Assembly (NCBI GenBank): GCA_008921705.1
Contig: VFFE01007486.1
Span: 3,291,792-3,355,791, forward strand
Source of the DNA: Burhinus oedicnemus
Taxonomy: Eukaryota > Chordata > Aves > Charadriiformes > Burhinidae
DNA: 64,000 bases
Direction of reading: 5' to 3'
Below are positions 11,033 through 21,053 of the stretch, piece after piece (the first letter of the stretch is position 1; the number at the start of each line of letters is the position of its first letter). A model generated the notes under the pieces. That model saw only the letters and a list, made by a program, of their open reading frames with translations, was not told where the DNA came from and searched no databases. The position numbers and the translations under genes were made by a program.

Positions 11033-11640
11033 GGATGACTCCACACAGGAGCAGGACACCCCAAAGTTTCTGTGGTCATGCATAAGTCCGCACCAGAGCA
11101 GGTATGTCTCAAAGCATCTGTGGTGTAGTTATGTCTGTGCCACAGCAAGTATACCCATGAAGGGATTGTGGTCCAAGGATAAGTCCACACTGGAGAAGGT
11201 ACACCTCGAAGCATCTGTGGCTGTGGATAAGTCCATGCTGCAGCAGGTACACTTGGAAGCATCAGTGACTGTGCACAAAGTCATGCTAGAGCACCTCAAA
11301 GTGTGTGGCCATGGATAAGCCCACGACAGAGCAGGTACAACCCTGGAGAGACTGCAGCCATGGGAACAGGTTTACTTCTGAAGGGACTGTGGCTGTGGGT
11401 AAGGCCACACTGGAGCAGGTATATCTCTGAAGGCACTGTGGCCCATGGATAAAGCCATGTTGTAACAGGTGTACCTCAAAGCGACTGTGGCTGTGGATAA
11501 GTCTATGCCACAGCAGGTATACCCCTGAAGAGACAGTGGCTCATAGATAAGGCTCTGCTTGGAGCTCCGCACCCCTAAGGGACTGCAGTCAGCGGATAAG
11601 TCCAAACTGAAGCAGGGGCAAGGGGAGGAATTCATTGCAA
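11033..11640 (+). repeat. 48-bp (16-codon) tandem repeat array in the retroviral interior
   Basis: A motif of the form ggataagtccacactggag recurs at 11033, 11080, 11128, 11177, 11225, 11273, 11313, 11361, 11397, 11447, 11495, 11545 and 11594. Most steps are 47-50 bases, with two shortened units (40 and 36). The usual step is 16 codons. Between 11178 and 11273 two adjacent units translate in frame to near-identical 16-residue repeats (DKSTLEKVHLEASVAV, then DKSMLQQVHLEASVTV). Other units are out of frame or interrupted, so the array is no longer one coding unit. Related bird elements that I recall also carry repeats of about this size with a gctggagcag core. Confidence 0.85.
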
Positions 11641-12083
11641 CGTTAAACCCTCTGGTGTGGTCCAAAGGGACCAGGGGTGGAGATTGTAATGGAAATATCT
11701 TTAAATTATTGTAACCCATAATTTGAGTTGGACGTTATAGAAATTACTATAGCAGGAACCACCCAAAGCAATGGAGGACAAGCATTACAAGACGCAGTGC
11801 AAGTGCAGCAGGGACCTGATCTGAGCAGGCTTTAGTGCCCAATAACTCCACGCAATACACCACCTCTCCTGTCCTGAATGACTGCCATAACAGATAGAGC
11901 CTGAAGTCATGGGCTAAATGAACTGAATGGACATTTTATGGACATCTATGAACATTTTACAGACATTTCACAGGGGTAGTCCATAGACTAAAGGACTGAT
12001 ATCTGTGTATTGTATCAAAAGAGGGAAGGGGGGTGGTGGTTAATGAGGATGTATGGGACCTGAGCATGACATAAATAGTATGG
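11641..12083 (+). other. 3' interior of the non-autonomous retrovirus
   Basis: No open frame of note. Contains a short degenerate repeat of ggacatttta-like units (about 11929-11972) and a purine-rich run near 12018-12035. It fits the 3' untranslated interior of the element. Its end is fixed by the 3' LTR at 12100. Confidence 0.6.
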
Positions 12084-12099
12084 AATAAGGGGTGGAGAA
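12084..12099 (+). other. Polypurine tract before the 3' LTR
   Basis: The 16 bases aataaggggtggagaa lie directly before the TGTGCTGG start of the 3' LTR. Their purine content and position match a plus-strand priming site. Confidence 0.65.
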
Positions 12100-12360
12100 T
12101 GTGCTGGTTTTGGCTGGGATAGAGTTAATTTTCTTCACAGTAGCTAGTATGGGGCTATGTTTTGGATTTGTGCCAAAACCAGTGTTGGTAATACAGGGAT
12201 GTTTTTCGGTGCTGCTGAGCAGGGCTTACATAGAGTCAAGGCCTTTTCTGCTTCTCACACTACCCCACTAGCGAGTAGGTTGGGGGTGCAAAAGAAGTTG
12301 GGAGGAGACACAGCCAGGACAGCCGCCCCCAACTGACCAAAGGGATATTCCATACCATAT
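12100..12360 (+). repeat. 3' LTR, truncated upstream of its TATA box
   Basis: Starts with TGTGCTGGTTTTGGCTGGG and matches the first part of the 5' LTR. It ends after ttccataccatat, roughly where unrelated AT-rich sequence begins. The TATA box, poly(A) signal and U5 are absent. Bases 12121-12233 are identical to 10121-10233. Downstream of that block about 14 of roughly 120 aligned positions differ. Confidence 0.9.
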
Positions 12361-15300
12361 GAATATTAACCTCTGCAGTGAAAAACCTGACCAAGTACAC
12401 AGAGAGACCTCTGACTGTCGTGGTTGTCTAATATCACTTCTCTTTTCATTCTGTTCCTGCATCAGTCTCTACCCATCTCATGTCTCTCTTTTTGCTACTC
12501 TGCGCATCAGTACGGTGAGGCAGAGACCTCTTTTTATTCTGTAATTTTATGCTCTATAGCATCAAGGAATCTCAGGCTTGATTATGGCTCCAAGGTGCTG
12601 CTGTAGCAGAAATAATTATGTAGTAGAAAAGGAGAATGGGATGATCTTAGAGCTTTATCTCTGCCTACGGCCACAGACCCGAATTGGAAAAAGCTATTCA
12701 TTATGTCTGCTGAGTTATCAATTGCCAAGTCTTCTGCAAAAGGTTGGTAATTGCACAATTCTTATTTTATAAAGGGAAAGCTAAGGACAGAGAGTAAGAC
12801 CAGAAAGGTATTGTGGAGGTTTTTTGCTTTGCTTAGTTTTTGTGAGCACAGGTTAAGTATTCACATAATTAACTATGTGTGAAGAAAACAGAATGCAATA
12901 ATATCTTTGATTGCACTTTTGAGCACAGCAGTCTAACCATTTCATTGCTATCTTAAGTTCTATTCTTGACATACAGAAAAGGTGTTGCTAACCAAGCCTC
13001 ATTAGTTATTTCCTGAAATCTGAGAAAAGTGCTTTGTGGTGCTTCCCCTGGCAAGACACTGTTGTCAGCTAAATTAAAAGCCTTTCTGATAAAGATAAGT
13101 AAATCCTACCGTTATATATTTCCTACAGTAAACTCCATTCATTCTGAGCAAGACTACAGCTGGCATGTTCTAAACTCATAATGCAGAATCAAAAAATGCA
13201 AGTGTGGCTTTAGACACTTCTCTTGTAAAACTGTCCTGAACTGCCTCAGAGATGAGGTTGTTGGAATGGGTAAACCACTTTTCTGCAGCCATTTCAATCC
13301 TCACAGAGCCTTAAGGCCTTATGAGCTTTGCAAGAATTCTGAAGAGATGGCAGAAAATCTCTCTAAAACTTGCATGTAAAATTTTACCTGTAGAGAAGTT
13401 ATTCATAATACTTGGTGGCTCGTTAGCATGGGAAGAAAATGCTCAAAATTTGGAGTAAATCCTTCAAGTTTAAAAACAGTTGTCATTTTAAAATACAGTA
13501 TAAGTGAGTCTACAGAAATACATTCCAATTCACACTAGGTCCAGTATACTTTTTACACAACACTGTTCATACAGAGCAAAAGTACTACTCAGTACTTCAA
13601 GTCATTTACATTCGGTAGATGCAAAGGCAAGTAATCCATCTTATAATATGATATATAACCTCAGTTGATAACCTAATGAACACATGAAGTAATGAAAGGC
13701 TAAGTTGAAGGAAAACAATTCATGAGCAGGCAAATGAGACTTTCAGGAAATGACAAAAGACATACAGGACAGATGGATTTGAAGAACTGTCCCAGAGAAT
13801 TAACAATGATATTCAAAAATATACCTACAGTTTTCCAGGAGATCTTGGACAAGTAATATTTCCCAGTTGCCAAACTCTGACACTAGTGTAGCTCAAACCA
13901 AAGCAGACAAGGTTTTCCCCCACCCACACACTTTTTCAGAATAAAAGAAAAATAGATAAATAAAAGAATACGGTTGAACCTAGAAGAGATAAGTGAGCAA
14001 AAAGTATAAAGAAATACATATTTTTGTAATTAACAAAGAAAAATAAAGAAAAAAGATGTTTCAGAGTAGCATGGGATACATAATGTTGTACTACATAACT
14101 TTTACTCCTATGCTTTGCTGCCCGTAACTATTACAGTGGCGAAATGGTCGAAGAACATGAGATGGTCCATAATTCTTGTATAAATTTCACCCTGTATGAT
14201 TCCAGTCCTTTTGTAATATTTTCTTATATTGTCATCTTTATGTAACTATGATTAAGTTATGTTTAATACAATAAAATGTTATCCAAAGGTTTAGGTAAGG
14301 ACTGGAATATAGAAACTCATGTTTCTCATTTGTTGACTTGAAGTTGAAATTTCTGCAATACTGAACTTATGAAGTTTATTTATTTATTATTAAAAAGTCC
14401 AGTCTGAGCCATACTAAAATTGAAATGGCCGATTCCCATATTTGGCACACAAACTGGAACTCCAGCCAAATATAAGGAAAAGCTTTTCTGAAATGGAGCT
14501 TGATTTCAATCATATGTGAGTGAATGATGCTGTAAGGTGCTCGTTTCAAGTCTGTCCCCAGGTCATAAGAAAAGCATTTGGAGTTTTATGGAGATAACTC
14601 ATCATTATCTCTTTCAAAGCCTTATCAGCTCTGGAGGACAAATCTGTCTTGGCCAAACTGGTACTAAAAGGAAGATGTTCATTTAATCCAACTTAATCTT
14701 TTTTCTTCGCAACACAGGGCAGAAGGGCTTTTGTTTCCATAGCTACTAGGATATTTCCTTTGAACTTCTTCCAGAATACTTTTATCTCTTCCACATGCAC
14801 TGACACACAATCCTATGAAGTATGTATGTATTTGTGAAACACTCTGTGCTTCATTACCAATTCTTTGCTGGATGTAACAGAGGAAATTTAGTCCATTGTT
14901 AAAACTAAATTTCTGACTTGCTGATTTAGGTGGTTTAATATTTAGTAATGTATTACTATAAATTGACTTCAGAATATTAAAAGTGAAAGATTAAATGAAT
15001 AACATTTATTCCTAGAGTTTTTTTGAAGTTATTATTGTGCAAAGCCAATTCCTTGTTATTAGGTATTTTGAGTCAACAGAATTACATGCTTTCTAAATTA
15101 AAAAGAGCATTGTTTTGAAATTAAAATATGCGGGGTTTTTTGGTCTCAATTCAGTATCAATATCTGTATTGGGACAATAAGAAAATTGGGAAAGATAGGT
15201 TCTTTTTTTGTTGTTGTTGTTGTTTTAAGACAAAGGAATCTGAACTTTAGTTGAATTTATCTAGTTTTTCTACCTTGAAAACATTTATGGCACTTTAAAA

Positions 15301-16859
15301 AAAAATTATTTCTATTTTTCTCTTCAAGATGGAACCATTTTTAGCATTCCTCCAAAACCATTCCCTTTCAATTCAAAGAACAAGTTTTCATTAAATGAAA
15401 ATTATCTATTCTATCTATCTAGATACTCTATCCATTCTAAACTGATATCAAATGCTTATAAAAAACAAAGGAAAAACAAACTTCAAGGCATTTCTTTTAA
15501 GAAAAGATTATTTTTAAAAGCTTTTACATAGAAACGTATACAACCAGTTCCATGGTCTACATCAGTGGTTCTCAGTGTGATTCTTTGAACATAGATGACT
15601 TCCAAGGCACTAAGAAATGAGCTGCCCTTGTAGTACAAAACAATGCTCAAACCCTCTCCTCTTTTTCTGAGGTTCAGTGTTCCACATGTAGCTTGTCATG
15701 CTACTCCTTTCATTGCTGTCTGCATAGCTCACTAAAAAGCCTGGAAATACGGTCTATATTGGGGTTCTCCAACACTGGATACCAGTAGTGGTATGAAAGC
15801 TATGTCAAAATGGTGCTATTTGGGCTGCCATCTTTTTTTTAAAGGGAGAGAGGCAACAAGTGGACTCCTTTTTTAGCAGTCAAAAAATTGACATGACATC
15901 CAAATAAAAAAAGGCTATAGGTCTGGAGTGCACCTTCTTCCTTGCGTGGATGTGGCAGATGAAAGGGTAGAACTTGATTGTAGTATCTTTCTTTAAGAAA
16001 CTGACAACTGAACAAACCCAAACCAAAAGCCAAACTAGGTTCTCACTAAGGTCAACAAAATTTCTTTCAATTGTTGTCTGGTAATTTTTGTGGGAAAACA
16101 CACAAACATATGCACTAGCTTAATCTGACAAATGAGTAAGTCTATATAGAGTCCATAAAATGCCACAGAAGTCTGTGCAGAAGCATATACTACATCACAG
16201 ATCTCCCACAACATTAAGATCCAAAACTTCCAATTGCCTTAACCATAAATAACAGCCTTATTTATTTATGTTCTTTTGCATCTATAATCTGAAAAGTCAT
16301 TATTCAAAAAAAAGTTGAATCTAAGACTCCATATCACATGTTCTGCTATCTTTAAAGATTGTCAGCAATCAATAAACTATTAGGAATGGCAAGTATTATT
16401 CTAGTGAAGTATTCAGTGAAAATAACCAGTAGTTGAAGTTTTTTGTTTGTAATTGTCTAAAGACAGTTGTCTAAATATTGGATCAACAACAGAACAGACT
16501 GATCTTTCACTCAGTGAATGCTCCCAAACACAAGTATCATTGACAGCTCAAGAAAGATATACATAATACTAGGGCTCTTTCTGATAGGAAAGTTGATTTA
16601 AAGGAAGCTTTTGGCCTCTCTGAGAAACTAATAAAGGGATCACAGTAAAGACTTGTCTAAAATTACACCTGAATTCACTCAGTGCCTGGTATCCCTAATT
16701 ATCTGACAACCATTGCTAAGCATTGTGGGAGTGGAAGTTATAGGGACAGAGATCTAGATGATTAGGCCATTCTTGATTCTACTAACTCAAGAATAATAGT
16801 GAGCATTTACCCTATTTCCCTTCCGATTCATCTGTTACAGCAGAGTTTGGCTGAAGAAG
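12361..16859. other. AT-rich unique sequence, no gene recognised
   Basis: No coding region or LINE fragment recognised. A (TTG)n stretch lies at 15202-15226. At about 15564 a cagtggttctcag motif resembles the terminal repeat of hAT-Charlie transposons, but no inverted partner was found, so it is not called. Confidence 0.55.
15202..15226 (+). repeat. T run and (TTG)n microsatellite
   Basis: T7 is followed by about five TTG units and a short T tail. Confidence 0.8.
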
Positions 16860-17077
16860 TCCACCTAATTCATCTTGATATAAGAAAGACATTTTTTACA
16901 GTGGGAACAATCACTAGAACAACGTCTCCAGGGACATGGTAGGGCCCCCATCACTGGAGGCTTTCAAGATGCAATTGGACAGGCTGCTAGATAATCTCAT
17001 TTAAAGTCTCTTTCCTTTGAAAGGTTGCACCAGATGATCTTTTGAGGTCCCTTCCAGTCTGGGCTGTTCTATGATTA
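16860..17077 (+). mobile_element. CR1-type LINE 3' end, plus strand
   Basis: Typical CR1 3' untranslated landmarks occur in order: gatataagaaagacattttt (from 16877), gggacatggtagggccccca (from 16931), ctggaggctttcaagatgc (from 16954), ttggacaggctgct (from 16976), ccagatgatcttttgaggtcc (about 17030-17050), cccttccagtctgggctgttctatgatt up to 17076. The copy includes the family's tail octamer region and is moderately diverged. It is truncated at the 5' end and non-coding. Confidence 0.92.
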
Positions 17078-19260
17078 ATTCTGTTAGTAAGTGATTTGGT
17101 AAAAGGTTTAATAGAAGTTTCTGCATGTTGTTTAACTTTAGTTAACTATGTATACCCATGAGATATGTGGAGAAGGCATGAAACAAGGAATAGATAAGGC
17201 AAATCGAATCTGGTGTGAGTGCAGTGACAGTGGTGTCTTCTCCAGATGCTTTATTGCTCCAAAATGTCATTTCATTTACATGTGCAATGTGTCTGCGTTG
17301 GCCCCAGCAGGCTTCAAAACAGGATCATAATTTGGCTGTAAAGAGTAATTTTAAGTCCATTAGACCATTAAAAGAGATCCTAACATATCTCATTTATTAA
17401 AAGGAAGGCAATGTTTTGTGAAAAATAGCTCCTTATTCCCAGATGGAATAAGAGCTGCTCTCTGCAGTCACAGAGACATTTGGCAGTTACGATGTGGTGT
17501 TGACACAGCTGCAGACCCTGGCAGCTGCGCCAGTTTCACATGGCTCTGCTCTTTTCTTCGTCTTCCCCCTCAAAATCTAGCGAGAAGTACTGGACAGTTT
17601 CTTACCTGGCCTAGTTGGTTTTGTGCATAAGTCGTTACAAGACGCCACCGCTGTCTTGTTTGATGTAGGCACGTTTGGCTATTGTACTTTCAGTAGGGTT
17701 ATGCAGTCAGCTCAGTGCCTGTGTTTGGTTGTCTACATAACTAGGTCAAGAGCTGAATGAGGACAGATCAACTAAGATAAAACACAAACGAATTAACTCA
17801 CATGGGTGGGAGTGAACCACAAAAAATAAATTCATATTGTCTTTGTTTAGCCAGGTGTCTTACTGGATCCTTTGCTTTTCCTAAACGTGAAAGCCCTTTG
17901 TGTCAAATACAACTCAAAAAGCATCATGAGAGAAAAGAAGGTGGAAAGGAAGAATGCATTAATTTTTCAACATTAAGACCCATTAGGATTGTGAAATGTT
18001 TCTGCTTTAAATCACCAAATAGTGATCTACTACAACTGTTTTGCCTTGAAAAGCAGTAGACGAAAAGCAGCTAACACAGAACAGATTTCTGAGACGCTAG
18101 TCTCTGCCTTCCTTTCCTTTTTTTGTGACTGATGACTAATTGTTTTATATGACAAGCTCATGTGTTAAATTACATAAAGAGACTCTGATACAGTCAGATT
18201 TGTCCCCAAATCAAAGCTTAAAGTTTTCAGTCACCCTTCTTTTTAAAATTCCTCCAAACATTGAATGTTCTTGTGGCAATTGCTTATCCTGGAATAGTTT
18301 CTAGAAGTTCCTCCAGAAAATATTTTCACTGTGATTACAAGGGGAAAAGGGCAGAAGAAAGGAAGTTTTCTTCTTGCACCTTTTCAAGTTTTAAATTGGT
18401 CCTAAACAGGAGCTACTGTGAGAGATATAATTAAAAGAAAGAAAATCCTTCTCTCTGTTTTGAGAACTGGTTGATGAATTATCTGTCTGTGAATGACTAG
18501 GAGGAGAAAAAAAATATTCTTTCTATGGATTATTTGAGTGTATTTTTTTTTTCCATAGAAAGCAAGGTTGAAGGAATAAATAAGAAGGTTTTTAGAACTA
18601 CTCCCTGTGCGCAGCTATTAATAACTTTCTGCATTAAGAGTATACTTACTGCCAATTTTTTAAAAAAAGATTATTTGAAATATTTTTCCTTCCATCACAT
18701 TAGATTCAACTCTTTTTTGCATCCTGTATTAGTAGCAAATTATCTCTTTTTTTTTTTTTTGTATTCTTTGACAAATCTTAAGCAAATAAAATTCAATTTA
18801 GCAACACTGACTACAGGTCCTAAAGTTTAACTGATGGCATATCAAGTATTTTTAATACCAGATCTAAATAACAACACTTTTGTATATTTTAGATGCTGTT
18901 ACATAAGCTTCTTAGTTGTTTAGTGCTTCTCTACCTATGAAGCAGCTTTTGCCACAAACAGAATCAACACTTCTCCATTGGCTTTTAAACTTTTATTATA
19001 CCAAAAAAATATTCCACATTTTCTAAATTACCAAAAGCAAATGGGTGATGCTTTCACAGTGCTCAGCAACCCCAGCATTCCTGGAAATTGAATATTCCAG
19101 GAAGAAGAAATGCAAAAGTTCTTTCTGGGATAGAGTAAACAGGCCTCTCTGGTATGCCTAATGTTTTATATGCAGTCAATGAGAGAGTTAAATGTCTTTG
19201 AAGACCTTTGAAAGAAAGTCCTGTATGACTAAATTAGGCATGTCCTTCCTCCCCTGACAG
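17078..19260. other. Unique sequence, no gene recognised
   Basis: Starts directly after the CR1 tail. About 17440-17620 is less AT-rich and gives a 70-codon plus-strand frame that I do not recognise. A T14 run lies at 18747-18760. No other repeat family is recognised. Confidence 0.5.
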
Positions 19261-19398
19261 GCACAGAATTCAACCTCTCCAGGCAGTTCACTGCAAATCA
19301 CTCTGGGACTCATCTACATCTGTGTGGCTCACTTTGAATGCAGCATAACCACTCCCTCAGGCTCCCCCATAAGGCAGCAACATCTTGGTTGGTCTAAG
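19261..19398 (+). other. Weak candidate internal exon, 138 nt
   Basis: A pyrimidine-rich acceptor (tccttcctcccctgacag, ending 19260) and a good donor (ctaag then gtgagaa at 19399) bound 138 nt, a multiple of three. Frame 1 is open for all 46 codons while the other two contain stops. The predicted peptide (begins AQNSTSPGSSLQ) matches nothing I know. By chance about one in seven such segments would have one frame open, so this is suggestive only. It could also be a non-coding RNA exon. Confidence 0.22.
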
Positions 19399-21003
19399 GT
19401 GAGAATAAAACAGATGGAATTGCTTGCCTCGAACATTTACATTAGCTAGAGGAAAGACAAGCATTTCCAGCTTCTGATGAGGGCTTCTAATCTAGCCTTT
19501 GCAATTCATTAGAATAAAAGGAATTAGATTAGCAGGAAGAACACCTTTTTCTTCTTAATGACCAATCAAAGCCCTAAAAAAGTCCGTTTTCCAAGAAATT
19601 TAAACATTTGAACTGTATCTGTCTAAATTTTGATCAGAACAGGCTGTACAATTCTGTCTCTCTAAACAGGCATTAACCATCCCACCCCCACCCCCCCAAA
19701 TAAGAAAAAAACCAGCAACAACTGGAGTTGCATACCTGGGGAATTTTCATACCAAATAGTGCCTAATGACTTTATATGTGAAGGATTAACTACCTGGATT
19801 TCTGCCTAGGATTTAGGTTTTATGCCTACAATTCTTCTTAGTGCCTATGTGGGATTTGGGGATACTGGATCACACAATACTTGGCTTTTGATTTAAATTG
19901 TATATCCACATTCTGAAGTTAATGGGAAATCATTGTACTTCACAGACCTCACAAAAGTAATGAAATTTAAATAACCGTTTAGAGAGAATATGCATTCCAT
20001 GACAATTTTTTAGAGCTTTTGGAAGATAGAGAAGATGCCAGAATTTTATTTAATAGATGGGCTTTAAAAAGCCCTAAATAAAAAAGTGATTTCTTGTAAC
20101 AGGGTTTATTTTTGGAAGAACTGCTGTGCTTTGTCCCATGAGGATTGTAGCTCTGATGCTTCCTGAATAGATCTTGACCTTCTGAAATTCTCTTTGCTAA
20201 AGCAGTTATGGTACAGATTACACACCCTAAAAATAGTAATTCAAAGGATACTTCTGAATTTTAATCTCTTTTTGATTTCTTCTGAAGGCAGTTAGCATGC
20301 AAGAGGCCTTTCCTCTCTTTGGAGTGAAGCTACCCTAAGAAAGCTTGTACCTGCATAGAATGACAATCCTGCAATCATTTGCTGTATCTAATGAACTGGA
20401 TATAGCTATTTCTCCTGCTTTAAAGTCAGAACTGGGGCTCAGATTAAGACTTCTGTAAACCTTCTCCTCCTCCCTTCAAAATGTCTTGCCCCTTTTTTGA
20501 CAGGAGTCTGAATGCTTAGCATAAGGCATGGATCACCTTCAGAGACATCATTAACAAAATACCTTCTTGGAGCTAAAATACAGTCCCTACATACTGCAAA
20601 AAAATGTTTGAAATTATAACTTTCATACATCATTTGCTAGATTTTTTTAATTGAAGAACAAATCATCCAGAACAGTAGTTACTACCAAGGTTAACTGAAA
20701 GGACAGACTAATTCTTCATTCAAAAGTCTGAGGAACAACTCAACTAGAAATACTCAACTAGAGCTATACTTTACCATTTTATTTTCTCTGTATGTGCTGT
20801 TTTTACAACACAGGATCTACTCTTCTCTCTGTATCTTCAGACAGGAGCTGAGACGATTGGATAGCCACAACTTATCCGAGGAGTTGATACCTCTCTTGTT
20901 GCCAAGAGCAGATGACATGGTATTGCAAGGCTTTGTTGGTACTTCTTTTCTGACTGTCTAAAAACCATCCTGGAAAACTCCATGCTTTTGAAACTGGTAT
21001 GAG

Positions 21004-21053
21004 TTTGGGGTTTGGGTTGTTTTTTTGTTTTGTTTATTTTTATTTGTTTTAAA
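21004..21053 (+). repeat. T/G-rich low-complexity tract
   Basis: Runs of ttggggtttgggttg then T7, gttttgttt and ttttatttgtttt. This is the complement type of the A/C-rich tracts elsewhere in the window. Confidence 0.7.

Larger units (their letters stand above)
10101..12360 (+). mobile_element. Non-autonomous endogenous retrovirus, truncated at the 3' end
   Basis: It consists of a 5' LTR (10101-10662), an interior of about 1.44 kb (10663-12099) and a 3' LTR that stops at about 12360. The interior has a candidate primer-binding segment, a small hydrophobic frame, a 48-bp tandem array and a purine-rich tract just before the 3' LTR. I find no gag, protease, reverse transcriptase, integrase or envelope reading frame. 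It therefore resembles a short derivative mobilised by enzymes from another element. Both LTRs are defective: the 5' one lacks the poly(A) segment and a clear TATA box, and the 3' one ends before the TATA position. No target-site duplication can be scored because the right end is missing. The LTR type is one I know from many bird genomes; ERVL-like class is inference. Confidence 0.9.

Noticed and set aside
10975..11719. Minus-strand frames of 95 and 115 codons across the tandem array
   Set aside because: They are antisense shadows of the 48-bp repeat; their apparent repeat motif simply mirrors the DNA period.
15564..15800. cagtggttctcag motif resembling a hAT-Charlie terminal repeat
   Set aside because: No inverted partner or flanking 8-bp duplication was found; the second similar motif near 15761 is in the same orientation.
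19681..19697. C-rich run that could form a G-quadruplex on the minus strand
   Set aside because: Only three clear runs lie close together; without a fourth the call would rest on splitting one run.
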